Shown: piece by piece, positions 36,848 to 46,651 of the stretch
How positions within the stretch are numbered: position 1 is the stretch's first letter
Layout: every line of letters starts with the position of its first letter
Assembly (NCBI GenBank): GCA_963777625.1
Contig: CAVZRO010000023.1
Span: forward strand, 1-64,000
Reading direction: 5' to 3'
Source: DATDIC01 sp963777625
GTDB lineage: Bacteria > Pseudomonadota > Alphaproteobacteria > Acetobacterales > Acetobacteraceae
Length of the DNA: 64,000 nucleotides
The notes under the pieces: model-generated
Told to the model about the DNA's origin: nothing
Databases searched by the model: none
The model's input: only the letters and a program-made list of their open reading frames with translations
Translations under genes and position numbers: made by a program

Positions 36848-37624
36848 ATGGAAGAATTTGAGGAGACCGCCGTGGACCCTGCCCGATCCGACAAGTTGGA
36901 AGAGAGCAGGTGCGACGGGCACTCGACGCTCGACGCAGCGATCTTCGACGTTGATGGCGTCCTCCTTGCCTCACCGCACGAGCGCGCTTGGCGAGAGGCT
37001 CTTCGTGGCTTCGCCCCGCCGGACCGCTTCACCACTGAAATCTACCAAAAGTATGTCGCGGGCAAGCCGCGCCTCAGCGGCGCGCGCGCCGCTCTGGAAC
37101 AGTTGGGTGTGCCGGACGCCGAGAGGCAGGCGGCAACTTATGCCGAACGAAAACAGAAGCGGCTTGAGGAGTTGATAGCAACCAGGAGCTTCACAGCCTT
37201 TCCCGACGCAATCCGCTTCGTCCAGGTCGTCAGAACTCTGGGGCTGCGAATGGCGGTTGCGTCGTCGTCCAAGAACGCCAACCGGATGATGCAGCTCATC
37301 CGACTCGGCTCCGGAGAGAACCTGCTCGGCGTTTTCAGCGTCAATGTCTGTGGTCGCGACCTGCGGAACGGCAAGCCGGACCCGGAGATCTTCCTCCTGG
37401 CTGCCTCGGAGCTGGGGATTGGGCCCGGATGCTGCTTCGTGATTGAGGATGCGCCGGCTGGCATCAAGGCGGCCCGCGCGGGCGGGATGGCGGCCTTGGG
37501 AGTCGCCCGGGTTCATGACGCGGCGCTGCTCAGGGCAGCGGGCGCCGATTTGGTCGTCAACAACCTCGATGAGGTCGCCGTCGACCAACTGGCGAGTCGG
37601 CACCTGCGTCGTCGGCCGATCTGA
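36848..37624 (+). CDS. HAD-superfamily hydrolase, beta-phosphoglucomutase-like
   Basis: The 258-residue protein has HAD motif I AAIFDVDGVLL, motif II VASSSKN, a lysine in NGKPDPEIFLLAA and motif IV IEDAPAGIKAARAGG, with a helical cap domain. These are the features of beta-phosphoglucomutases and related sugar phosphatases (DVDG as in beta-PGM). The next gene is a GH65 phosphorylase, the usual partner of beta-phosphoglucomutase. The enzyme should convert beta-glucose 1-phosphate to glucose 6-phosphate. I chose ATG 36848 for its GGGAG ribosome-binding site; an upstream ATG at 36806 is also in frame. Confidence 0.85.
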   Translation: MEEFEETAVDPARSDKLEESRCDGHSTLDAAIFDVDGVLLASPHERAWREALRGFAPPDRFTTEIYQKYVAGKPRLSGARAALEQLGVPDAERQAATYAERKQKRLEELIATRSFTAFPDAIRFVQVVRTLGLRMAVASSSKNANRMMQLIRLGSGENLLGVFSVNVCGRDLRNGKPDPEIFLLAASELGIGPGCCFVIEDAPAGIKAARAGGMAALGVARVHDAALLRAAGADLVVNNLDEVAVDQLASRHLRRRPI

Positions 37625-37636
37625 GCGGGACGGCGA

Positions 37637-39938
37637 ATGGACGACATAGTAGAATCTGCCGCTGATCCTGCGTGGATAGTTCAGGAGCACGGCTATGACC
37701 CTCTGCGCGAGCGGGGGATTGAGTTCGCGTTTTACCGTCGGCAACGGCTTCCTCGGGGTTCGAGGTGTTCCGACGATAAGCGACGAGCATGTCTGGATGA
37801 CTTGGCCGCGCACGTACGTGGCCGGACTTTTCGACACCCCGAATATCGTGCCGCACAGACCGGCTCTGGTGTCGGCGCCAGACTGGGCAAGAGTCACCAT
37901 CCTGGTGAATGGCGCGACGCTGCTCCAACGCCCTGCCGACATGATCTCGTATTGTCGGATACTCGATATGAAGCGCGGCGCGCTGCTCAGCAAGTGGCAC
38001 GCTCCGGAGGCCGATGGCGCGATCGCCCGGATGCACTCGCTCCGACTGGTCTCGCTCGTCAGCCGCGGAGTTGGACTACAGCTCCTCCGTCTTGAATTCG
38101 CCGGGACTGACGAGATCACGCTGGAAGTGTCGTGCGTGGTTCCAGGTAGGGCGCTGGAGCCCATACGACTCGCGCCCGAGCTCGGCGTGTGGCGTACCAG
38201 GCACTCTGGAAAGAGCCTCGCGATGGCAACCGCGATAGCTCTGAAACTCGACGGCCGCGACCTTGCGCCGGGAGTACTAGACAAACGTAGATGGCAGTGG
38301 CGTTGGAGGTCCACGCGTGGGCAGATAGCCTGCTTTGAGCGGCTGGTTGGTTTCGTGCGCGGCGATAACGTCGGCGACGATCCTGGCCCGGTCGCCGAGG
38401 AAACACTCGGGAACGCGCGACGGCTCGGCTGGCGCGCGGTGACCAAGCAGCACGAAGCGGCCTGGGACGAGCGTTGGCGGTGCAGCGACGTCGAGGTCGA
38501 CGGCGACACGGCGGCACAACAGGCGCTCCGATTCGCGGCTTACCATCTGAACAGCGCGGCGAACCCGGCTGATGAGCGCGTTTCCATCGGTGCCCGGGCG
38601 CTGACCGGCGACGACTATCACGGCCACGTGTTCTGGGACACGGAGATATTCCTGCTGCCCTTCTACACCCTGACCTGGCCCGAAGCGGCCAGGGCGTTGC
38701 TCATGTACCGCTACCACACATTGGCCGGCGCACGGGCCAAGGCGGCCCGGATGGGGTGGCGAGGCGCATTCTATGCCTGGGAGTCCGCGACAGATGGCGA
38801 GGAGAGCACTCCCGACGAGGTCGTCAGCGCCGACGGCGCGACGGTTCCGGTGCTTAGCGGGAAGGAGGAGGAACATATCAGCGCCGACGTCGCCTATGCG
38901 GCGTGGCACTACTGGCGAGCGACCGGGGATGACGGGTTCCTGCTTGATGCGGGAGCCGAGATCCTCTTCGAGACGGCACGATTTTGGACCAGCCGCGCCC
39001 AGCCTGAAGCGGACGGCCAGCGCCATATCCGTGACGTCGAGGGGCCTGATGAGTACCACACGCACATTGACGACAACGCTTTCACCAACGTGATGGCGCG
39101 GTGGAACATCCGGCGTGCGACCGAGGTCGCGGCGCTGCTGCGTTCGAGGTGGCCCGAGCGCTGGGCCGATGTCGCGGGCCACCTCGCACTCGACGACGCG
39201 GAACTGGAAGAATGGGGAAGCGCCGCTGAGACGCTCGCGACCGGTCTCGACGCCCCGACCGGGCTGATCGAGCAGTTTGCCGGCTTCTTCAAGCTCGACG
39301 ACATCGACCTCGCGCAGTACGCGGGCCGGACGACATCGATGGATGTCGTGCTGGGTCGAGAGCGGACGCAGCGATCTCAGGTGATCAAGCAAGCCGACGT
39401 CGTGGCGCTGATGGCGTTGCTCCCAGACGAATTCGATCGACAGAGCATGCTCGCGAATTTCCGGTACTATGAACCGCGCTGTGATCACGCCAGCTCGCTC
39501 AGCCCTGCCATGCACGCGTTGGTCGCCGCTCGATTGGGCAATACCGAACTCGCCCTGCACTATTTCCGCGAAGCCGCGTCCATTGACCTCGCGGGCCCCG
39601 CCGCACGGAGCGCGGGCGGAGTGCACGTCGCGGCTCTCGGCGGCTTATGGCAGGTGGTGGTGTTCGGCTTCGCAGGGCTCTCGCTGCTGGACGACGCAAT
39701 GGCTTTCACGCCGCAGCTGCCCGCAAGCTGGAGCAGCGTGGCGTTTTGCCTCCAATGGCGCGGCCGCCGAATCAAGGTTCGGATCGAGCGGCGGGGGAAT
39801 CTACTCAGCGCAACGCTGGAAGAAGGAAAAGCGTTGAAGCTGATTGTAGCCGGCGAGGAGCACGAACTCCTGCCTGGGCCGGTGCTCCGCGTCGTCAAGA
39901 AAGAGGCCGTACCCACCCGTCCACCGGCTGACACATGA
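37637..39938 (+). pseudogene. GH65 disaccharide phosphorylase, frameshifted near the N-terminus
   Basis: The main frame (from an internal ATG at 37695) shows family 65 features: FTVGNGFLGVRG at the start of the beta-sandwich, an (alpha/alpha)6 barrel, and the catalytic acid in VEGPDEYHTHIDDNAFTN. Further on it has QVIKQADVVALMALLPDEF and a jelly-roll tail. The expected N-terminus (DPAWIVQEHGYDPLRERGIE) lies in another frame from ATG 37637, 12 nt after the HAD gene. Removing one T at 37724-37725 joins them. GH65 members phosphorolyse maltose, trehalose, kojibiose or similar sugars, giving beta-glucose 1-phosphate; the substrate cannot be told here. Translation from 37695 would lack only about 30 residues. 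Confidence 0.85.
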
Positions 39939-39953
39939 GCTGGGTAATCCTTC

Positions 39954-39990
39954 GGTACGTTACTGAACCGGTGGTACGTTCCTGAACCGG
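39954..39990. repeat. Tandem 19-bp repeat
   Basis: GGTACGTTACTGAACCGG (39954-39971) is repeated with one mismatch as GGTACGTTCCTGAACCGG (39973-39990), a 19-bp period. It lies in the 360-bp gap 39939-40298 after the GH65 gene. It may be an IS end or a protein-binding site. Confidence 0.5.
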
Positions 39991-40132
39991 CGGCGGACAA
40001 GCGGCAGACAAAAAGCGCCGCCCTGAGTTGGCTTGGTCTGTCTGTCGTGATCGCGCGGCGTGGTCACGGTCCGGCCGATAAGAGAGGCGCGAGGACGCCA
40101 TCTCGAATACTGGAACTATTGTCGTGCGAGCG

Positions 40133-40152
40133 TGAGTAGTTTCCGGCTCTGC
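40133..40152 (+). promoter_or_regulatory. TGAGTAGTTTCC element pointing at tal-pgi
   Basis: TGAGTAGTTTCCGGCTCTGC lies 166 nt before the tal-pgi start codon. The next three bases also agree with the copy at 36558 (both continue CG). It is the only element of this kind before the pentose phosphate operon. Confidence 0.7.
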
Positions 40153-40298
40153 CGCCGCCAACACGAAGCGGCATATGGTGCTGCTCCGGATGTCGCAGGG
40201 CGCTGCCCGACCCGCCGTGGCGGGCCAAACCCGGCTTCATCCATGAAAGCTGTTGACGCGGCGAAGCGGCAGCCCACGCAACCCCGGGAGACGGCAGA

Positions 40299-43145
40299 AT
40301 GAATCCGCTCAAGCAGCTCGAAACGTGCGGTCAGTCGCCCTGGCTGGATTATCTGAAGCGCAGTCTGATTGCCACCGGCGGGTTGCGCGACCTGGTCGAG
40401 CGCGACGGCCTCAAGGGTGTTACCTCGAACCCTTCGATCTTCGAGAAGGCCATCGGCGAGACCGAGGAATACTCGGACGCGCTGAAGCAGTTCCAGGCGG
40501 AGGCGGATCACGGCATAACCGCGATCTACGAGTATCTGGCGATCACCGATATCCGCGCCGGCGCCGACGTGTTACGCCAGGTGTACGATCAGACCCTCGG
40601 CCGGGACGGCTATATCAGCCTCGAGTGCTCGCCCTACCTGGCGAACGACACCCGAGCCACGGTGGGCGAGGCCCTGCGGCTATGGGCGGCGGTGGATCGT
40701 CCCAATCTGATGGTGAAGGTGCCGGCCACCCCGGCCGGCATTCCCACCGTCCGTCAATTGATCGCGCGCGGGCTCAACATCAACATCACGCTGCTCTTCG
40801 CGGTCGATGTCTACGAGCAGGTGGTGGACGCTTACATCAGCGGGCTTGAGGACCTGAAGCGCAACGGTGGGGACGTCTCAAAGATCGGCAGCGTCGCCAG
40901 CATCTTCGTGAGCCGCATCGATGTCGCGGTCGACAAGCGGCTCGAGCAACTCGGCGACACGCAGGCGGCGGACCGGCTGCGCGGCAAGGCGGGAATCGCC
41001 AATGCGAAAATCGCCTATTCGCGCTACAAGGCGATGTTCGCGGGCCCGCGTTGGCAGGCGTTGGCGGCCTCGGGCGCCAAGACGCAACGCCTGCTGTGGG
41101 CGTCCACCAGCACGAAGAGCCCGGCGTACAAGGACACGATGTATGTCGAGGCGCTCATTGGCCGCGACACCGTGGACACCATTCCGCCGGCGACGATGGA
41201 CGCGTTCCGCGATCACGGCGAGGTGAAGGCAGACGCGATCGAGCAGGACTTGGACGGCGCGCGTGCGGCCTTGGACGAGTTGGAGCGGCACGGGATTTCG
41301 CTGAGCGCGGTAACGGGGCAGTTGGTGAAGGAAGGGGTGCACCAGTTCGCCGACGCGTTCGACAAGCTGTTTGGCGCCATCGCCCGCCGCCGCCGCGCCT
41401 TGGTTGAGGGCGATAGCCCCAGTTTCGAGCTGCGGCCCGGCTCCGCGGAAATGAAGAAGGCTTTCGAAGACGAGATGGAGGCCTGGCGCGCCGGCGGACT
41501 CGTGCGGCGACTCTGGGCCGGGGACAAGTCGCTGTGGACCGGGACCGACGAAGACAAATGGGTTGGTTGGCTGCGCGTCGTGGACCAGGAGCTGGCCGAT
41601 CTGGACCAGCTGCGCGGTTTCGCGACGGCGGTGAAATCGGCCGGGTTTACCAATGTCGTCCTGCTCGGGATGGGTGGCTCAAGCCTGGGTCCCGAAGTGC
41701 TGGGAGAGACGTTCAACGAGCAATTCGCTATGGGCTGGCCGCGCTTTCATATGCTGGACAGTACCGATCCCATGCAGATCAAGGCGATCGAGCACGCGAT
41801 CGACCTGCCCAAGACGATGTTCATCGTCTCCTCCAAATCCGGAAGCACCCTCGAACCCAACATCTTTCTGGCATACTTTTTCGACCGCGTCCGCGCGGTC
41901 GTGGGAGCGCGCGACGTCGGCGCGCATTTCGCCGCGGTGACCGATCCGGGCTCCCCGCTGGAACGCAAGGCGCAGCAACTCCAATTCGCGCACATCTTTC
42001 ACGGCGTGCCCTCGATTGGGGGGCGTTATTCCGTGCTGTCGAAGTTCGGCCTGGTTCCAGCCGCTTCGATCGGACTGAACTACGAACGCCTGCTGACGAC
42101 TGCGCAGCCAATGATGCGGTCGTGTGGCCCCGATGTTCCGCCTGAAGAGAACCCGGGCGTACAACTCGGGGTCGCGATGGGCGTCGCTGCGACGCGGTTC
42201 GGCCGCGACAAGGTCACGATCATTGCCTCACCTCGCATAGCCGATCTCGGCGCCTGGCTGGAGCAGCTTCTGGCGGAAAGCACCGGCAAGCAGGGCCGTG
42301 GACTGATCCCAATCGCGGGGGAGCCGCTCACGACGCCGGAGCACTACGGCAACGACCGATTCTTCGCCTATCTGGAGCTGGCCGGGCATCTGGATCCGTC
42401 CGAGCGTCGGGCATTGGATGCGCTGGAGCAGGCCGGCCATCCGGTGGTGCGGATCAGCCTGCGCGACACGTGGCATATCAGCCAGGAATTCTTCCGCTGG
42501 GAGATCGCCACCGCCGTTGCTGGTTCCATCATCGGCATCGACCCGTTCGACCAGCCGGACGTCGAGGCAAGCAAGGACAAGGCGCGCGCATTAACCGACG
42601 AATACGAGAAGTCGCACACTCTGCCCAAGGAGGAGCCGGTGTTCCGCGAGAACGGCCTGGCCCTCTACGCGGATCCGCACAACGCGGGCGAACTCGGCCA
42701 GCACAACACCCTGGCCGGCTATCTGAGGAGCCATCTCGGCCGTGTCCACGCCGGAGGGAAGGGAGGCGACTACGTGGCGCTGCTTGCCTACATCCAGCGC
42801 GACGCGACGCATTCACAAGCACTGACCACGATGCGCACGCACATTCGAGACAGGACCCGAGCCGCGACGTGTCTCGGCTTCGGGCCGCGGTTCCAGCACT
42901 CGACCGGGCAGGCCTACAAGGGCGGCCCGAATTCCGGCGTGTTCCTGCAGATCACCTGCGACGATCCGGCCGATATCGACGTGCCTGGCCATTCCTACAG
43001 CTTCGGCGTGGTGAAGGCGGCGCAAGCGCAAGGCGACCTCGATGTGCTGGTGGAACGCGGGCGACGCGCGCTCCGCGTCCACCTGAGAGATGTGGACGCG
43101 GGGCTGACGGAACTGGCTCGCGCGGTGGACGCGGCGCTCCAGTAG
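40299..43145 (+). CDS. tal-pgi: Bifunctional transaldolase/glucose-6-phosphate isomerase
   Basis: The 948-residue fusion joins two enzymes. Residues 1-360 are a transaldolase with GVTSNPSIFEKAI and the Schiff-base lysine K140 in LMVKVPATPAGIPT. Residues 380-948 are a phosphoglucose isomerase with LLGMGGSSLGPEV (454-466) and SSKSGSTLEPN (512-522). The fusion links the non-oxidative pentose phosphate branch to glucose 6-phosphate, and it is known from Acetobacteraceae such as Gluconobacter and from cyanobacteria. gnd, zwf and pgl follow directly. Coupling the two activities should favour cyclic operation of the oxidative pentose pathway. Confidence 0.96.
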   Translation: MNPLKQLETCGQSPWLDYLKRSLIATGGLRDLVERDGLKGVTSNPSIFEKAIGETEEYSDALKQFQAEADHGITAIYEYLAITDIRAGADVLRQVYDQTLGRDGYISLECSPYLANDTRATVGEALRLWAAVDRPNLMVKVPATPAGIPTVRQLIARGLNINITLLFAVDVYEQVVDAYISGLEDLKRNGGDVSKIGSVASIFVSRIDVAVDKRLEQLGDTQAADRLRGKAGIANAKIAYSRYKAMFAGPRWQALAASGAKTQRLLWASTSTKSPAYKDTMYVEALIGRDTVDTIPPATMDAFRDHGEVKADAIEQDLDGARAALDELERHGISLSAVTGQLVKEGVHQFADAFDKLFGAIARRRRALVEGDSPSFELRPGSAEMKKAFEDEMEAWRAGGLVRRLWAGDKSLWTGTDEDKWVGWLRVVDQELADLDQLRGFATAVKSAGFTNVVLLGMGGSSLGPEVLGETFNEQFAMGWPRFHMLDSTDPMQIKAIEHAIDLPKTMFIVSSKSGSTLEPNIFLAYFFDRVRAVVGARDVGAHFAAVTDPGSPLERKAQQLQFAHIFHGVPSIGGRYSVLSKFGLVPAASIGLNYERLLTTAQPMMRSCGPDVPPEENPGVQLGVAMGVAATRFGRDKVTIIASPRIADLGAWLEQLLAESTGKQGRGLIPIAGEPLTTPEHYGNDRFFAYLELAGHLDPSERRALDALEQAGHPVVRISLRDTWHISQEFFRWEIATAVAGSIIGIDPFDQPDVEASKDKARALTDEYEKSHTLPKEEPVFRENGLALYADPHNAGELGQHNTLAGYLRSHLGRVHAGGKGGDYVALLAYIQRDATHSQALTTMRTHIRDRTRAATCLGFGPRFQHSTGQAYKGGPNSGVFLQITCDDPADIDVPGHSYSFGVVKAAQAQGDLDVLVERGRRALRVHLRDVDAGLTELARAVDAALQ

Positions 43146-43168
43146 GGCCCTCGGAAGGAGTGAACCAG

Positions 43169-44215
43169 ATGCAGATCGGTGTGATCGGCCTCGGCCACAT
43201 GGGTGGCAACATATCTCGGCGCCTGATGAAAGCAGGCCATCAATGCGTGGTGTTCGATGCGAACGCCAAGCCGCGTGAGGAACTGGCCAAGGCGGGTGCC
43301 ATGGCTGTCGGGTCGCTGGAGGCAGTGGTGAATGCGCTTGATGAGAGGCCGCGTGTGGTCTGGGTGATGTTGCCCGCCGGCGGGGTCACGGAAGAAACAG
43401 TCGAGCATCTCGCCGCCATGTTGGCGCCGGACGACATCGTGATCGATGGCGGCAATTCCTACTACAAGGACGACATCCGCCGTGCGAGGAAATTGGCCGA
43501 GAAACGCATCCGCTACGTCGATTGCGGCACGTCCGGCGGCGTGTGGGGCATGCAGCGGGGCTACTGCATGATGATCGGCGGCGCGAAAGATGTCGTGGAT
43601 CACCTGGATCCGGTCTTCTCGACCCTCGCTCCCGGCCTGGGCGACGTCCCGCGCACCCCGGGCTGGGAGGCGCACGATCCGCGGGCCGAACGCGGCTACA
43701 TCCATGCCGGGCCGAACGGTGCCGGGCATTTCGTGAAGATGGTGCATAACGGCATCGAATACGGAATGATGGCGGCCTACGCGGAGGGTTTCGACATTCT
43801 GCGCAAGAAGAGCTCCGAGGATTTGCCGGCTGACGAGCGCTTCGCGCTGAACATGCCCGAGATCGCCGAGGTCTGGCGACGCGGCAGCGTGGTCTCGTCC
43901 TGGCTGCTCGACCTCGCCGCCGCCGCGCTGGCCAAGGATGGCTCACTCGCGGGCTTCTCCGGCTTCGTTCAGGATTCCGGCGAGGGGCGCTGGACCATCG
44001 AGGCGGCGCTCGAGGAGGCGGTGCCGACCAACGTGCTGTCGGCGGCGCTCTACGCCCGGTTCCGCTCGCGCGAGGAGCACACGTTCGGAGAGAAGCTGCT
44101 TTCGGCCATGCGTTTCGGCTTCGGTGGCCACATCGAGGGCAACGAACCAATCGACCCCGAACGGAGACCGGCGGAGGCGCAGGCGAACGCCGCGGTTCCG
44201 CGGGCGGCGGAGTAG
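43169..44215 (+). CDS. gnd: 6-phosphogluconate dehydrogenase, decarboxylating (short form)
   Basis: The enzyme oxidises 6-phosphogluconate to ribulose 5-phosphate and CO2. The 348 residues have the Rossmann motif GVIGLGHMGGNISRRL, IDGGNSYYKDD, CGTSGGVWGM and the catalytic lysine K190 in GPNGAGHFVKMVHNGIEYG. The length is that of the short GndA-type enzymes, which often prefer NAD. ATG 43169 is preceded by GGAAGGAG at a good distance. zwf starts 4 nt after the stop. Confidence 0.95.
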   Translation: MQIGVIGLGHMGGNISRRLMKAGHQCVVFDANAKPREELAKAGAMAVGSLEAVVNALDERPRVVWVMLPAGGVTEETVEHLAAMLAPDDIVIDGGNSYYKDDIRRARKLAEKRIRYVDCGTSGGVWGMQRGYCMMIGGAKDVVDHLDPVFSTLAPGLGDVPRTPGWEAHDPRAERGYIHAGPNGAGHFVKMVHNGIEYGMMAAYAEGFDILRKKSSEDLPADERFALNMPEIAEVWRRGSVVSSWLLDLAAAALAKDGSLAGFSGFVQDSGEGRWTIEAALEEAVPTNVLSAALYARFRSREEHTFGEKLLSAMRFGFGGHIEGNEPIDPERRPAEAQANAAVPRAAE

Positions 44216-44219
44216 CGCC

Positions 44220-45830
44220 ATGCCGGACAACCCGCCGGTCCCGCCGCCTCGCAGGCCCCAGGTGATTGCGGCGCCACCGCGGCGCCAGCCCCGGCCGGCC
44301 GATCCCTGTGCCATGGTGATCTTCGGTGCCGGCGGCGATCTGACCAAGCGCCTGGTGGTGCCGGCGCTCTACAATCTCTCGCGCACCAAAGTGCTGCCCG
44401 ACAAATTCGCCCTGATCGGCGTGGACCGGGCTGAGGGAACCGCGGAGAGCTGGCGCGATCATCTCCACGACATGCTGAAGAGCTTCGTCGGCGACGCCGG
44501 CGCGGAATTCGACTTGGAGCAGATCGACGAGGCCGCGTGGAACCGGCTCGCGGAGAAGATGTCTTACGTCCAGGGCGACCTGAACGATGCCGGCCTGTAT
44601 GGGAAGCTGGGCGCGCATCTGGAGGCGGAAGCGGGCAAGCATGATACCGCGGGAAACGTGATCTTCTACCTCGCCGTCGCCGACCGGTTCTTCGGGGTGG
44701 TGGTGGACAAGCTGGGCGAGGCCAAGCTGGTGGAAACGCCGGAACAGGACGGCAAGGCCAAATTCTGGCGCCGGGTGGTGATCGAGAAGCCGTTCGGCCA
44801 TGGCGTTGACTCGGCCCGCGAACTGAACGCGCGTATCCTGCGGACCCTCCACGAGGATCAGATCTTTCGGATCGACCACTTCCTCGGAAAGGAGACGGTG
44901 CAGAACATCATGGCGCTCCGCTTCGCCAACGGGATGTTCGAACCGATCTGGAATCGCGAGCGGATCGATCACGTGCAAATCACCGCGGCGGAGACGGTGG
45001 GCGTCGAGCAGCGCGGCAAGTTCTACGAGGTGACCGGCGCCCTGCGTGACATGGTGCCGAACCACGTCTTCACGTTGTTGTCGCTGGTCGCGATGGAGCC
45101 GCCGACGGGCTTCGATGCCGCTTCAGTCCGCACGAAGAAGGCGGAAGTGTTCGCCGCTATGCCCTCGGTCAAGCCAGCCCGGGCGGTACGCGGTCAGTAC
45201 GGGCCCGGCGCGGTGCTGGGCAAGCCAGTGAACGCCTATCGGAAGGAGCCGAACGTCGCGGGCAATTCGAACGTCGAGACTTATGTCGCGATGCAACTCG
45301 AGATCGACAATTGGCGCTGGGCCGGCGTGCCATTCTTCATCCGTACCGGCAAGCACATGTCGCACCGCCTGACGGAGATCGCGATCCGCTTCAAGCAGGC
45401 GCCTTACGCGCCGTTTCAGGACACGCCCGTCGATGCCTTGTCGCCTAACTGGCTGGTGCTGCATATCGCCCCGGGCGAGGGAGTCTCCCTGCAGTTCGAT
45501 ATCAAGCGTCCGGGACCAGTCATGGAGCTCGCCTCCGTCAACATGGACTTCCATTACAATGACTGGTTCCCGAAAGAGGCGAACGCCGGGTACGAGACGC
45601 TGCTCTACGACGTGATGATCGGAGACCCGACGCTGTTCATGCGTGCCGACATGGTGGAGCAAGCCTGGCGGGTGGTCCAACCTGTGCTTGATGCGTGGGC
45701 GGCGAAAGAGGCGGACTTTCCCAATTACGATTCAGGCAGCGACGGTCCGAAAGCCGCTGATGAATTGCTGGCGCGTGATGGCGACCGGGCCTGGCGGTCG
45801 GTGATTCCCGCCTGGGAGCAAGAGCAATGA
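44220..45830 (+). CDS. zwf: Glucose-6-phosphate 1-dehydrogenase
   Basis: Zwf makes 6-phosphogluconolactone from glucose 6-phosphate. The 536 residues include FGAGGDLTKRLV (35-46), IEKPFGHG, the active-site motif RIDHFLGKE (217-225) and RTGKHMSHRLTEI. The first 30 residues are proline- and arginine-rich (PPVPPPRRPQVIAAPPRRQP), longer than usual. ATG 44220 is 4 nt after gnd, and the stop overlaps the next HAD gene (ATGA), so the operon is tightly packed. Confidence 0.96.
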   Translation: MPDNPPVPPPRRPQVIAAPPRRQPRPADPCAMVIFGAGGDLTKRLVVPALYNLSRTKVLPDKFALIGVDRAEGTAESWRDHLHDMLKSFVGDAGAEFDLEQIDEAAWNRLAEKMSYVQGDLNDAGLYGKLGAHLEAEAGKHDTAGNVIFYLAVADRFFGVVVDKLGEAKLVETPEQDGKAKFWRRVVIEKPFGHGVDSARELNARILRTLHEDQIFRIDHFLGKETVQNIMALRFANGMFEPIWNRERIDHVQITAAETVGVEQRGKFYEVTGALRDMVPNHVFTLLSLVAMEPPTGFDAASVRTKKAEVFAAMPSVKPARAVRGQYGPGAVLGKPVNAYRKEPNVAGNSNVETYVAMQLEIDNWRWAGVPFFIRTGKHMSHRLTEIAIRFKQAPYAPFQDTPVDALSPNWLVLHIAPGEGVSLQFDIKRPGPVMELASVNMDFHYNDWFPKEANAGYETLLYDVMIGDPTLFMRADMVEQAWRVVQPVLDAWAAKEADFPNYDSGSDGPKAADELLARDGDRAWRSVIPAWEQEQ

Positions 45831-46651
45831 AGGTCCAACACGGTATTCGCCTGTTTCTGGCGGACGTTGACGGTGCGCTGTTGACCCAGGACAAGGTGCT
45901 AACCGACGCGGCCAAGGCGGCAGTCCGGGAGATGCGCGACGCCGGGATCACCTTCGCCATAACGAGCGGCCGGCCGCCGCGCGGGATGAGCATGCTCATC
46001 GAGCCACTCGCGCTGACCGGCCCCATCGCCGGCTTCAATGGCGGGGTGTTCGTCAATCCCGATTTGTCGGTCATCGAGAGCCATACGCTCGACCCCCTGG
46101 CCGCCGAGCAAACGGTGAAGTTGATCCTGGACCAGGGTCTGGATGCCTGGGTGTACACCGAGACCGAGTGGCTCATCCGCGACAAGAGCGCGCCGCACGT
46201 CGCGCGGGAGGCCTGGACGGTGAAGTTCGACGCCCGGGTTGTGCCGCGCTTCACCGACGCGCATTTGGCGAAAACAGTGAAGGTCGTCGGCATCTCGGAC
46301 GATCTGGACCTGGTCGCCACCTGCGAGAAGGCCGCACAAAAAGCTCTCGGCAACAAGGCGAGCGCCGCGAGATCCCAGCCATACTACCTCGACGTCACCC
46401 ACCCCCAGGCGAACAAGGGCGTGGTCGTGGCGTTTCTGTCCAAGCATCTGAATATTCCGCCCGAGCAGATCGCCACCATGGGTGACCAGCCGAACGACGT
46501 GTTGATGTTCCGCAAGAGCGGCTTCTCCATCGCCATGGGCAATGCCAGCGACGACGTGAAGGCGCAGGCGAGCGCGGTGACCGACAGCAACGAGAATGAG
46601 GGATTCGCGAATGCGGTGCGACGGTTCATCGTGCAGGCAGACGCGTCGTGA
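45827..46651 (+). CDS. Cof-type HAD phosphatase
   Basis: The 274-residue protein belongs to the Cof/SupH branch of HAD hydrolases (cap type C2). It has LFLADVDGALL (motif I), ITSGRPP, HPQANKGVVVAFLSKHL with the motif III lysine, and TMGDQPNDVLMF (motif IV). Such enzymes dephosphorylate sugar phosphates or related metabolites. It overlaps zwf by 4 nt and pgl by 4 nt. That placement suggests a role in the pentose phosphate pathway, for example clearing a dead-end phosphate, but the substrate is unknown. Confidence 0.88.
   Translation: MKVQHGIRLFLADVDGALLTQDKVLTDAAKAAVREMRDAGITFAITSGRPPRGMSMLIEPLALTGPIAGFNGGVFVNPDLSVIESHTLDPLAAEQTVKLILDQGLDAWVYTETEWLIRDKSAPHVAREAWTVKFDARVVPRFTDAHLAKTVKVVGISDDLDLVATCEKAAQKALGNKASAARSQPYYLDVTHPQANKGVVVAFLSKHLNIPPEQIATMGDQPNDVLMFRKSGFSIAMGNASDDVKAQASAVTDSNENEGFANAVRRFIVQADAS

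Noticed and set aside
38277..39626. 449-residue minus-strand frame opposite the GH65 gene
   Set aside because: Antisense of a gene with clear GH65 motifs; no ribosome-binding site or family match.
43386..45065. 559-residue minus-strand frame opposite gnd and zwf
   Set aside because: Covers the boundary of two confident genes and has no conserved motif.
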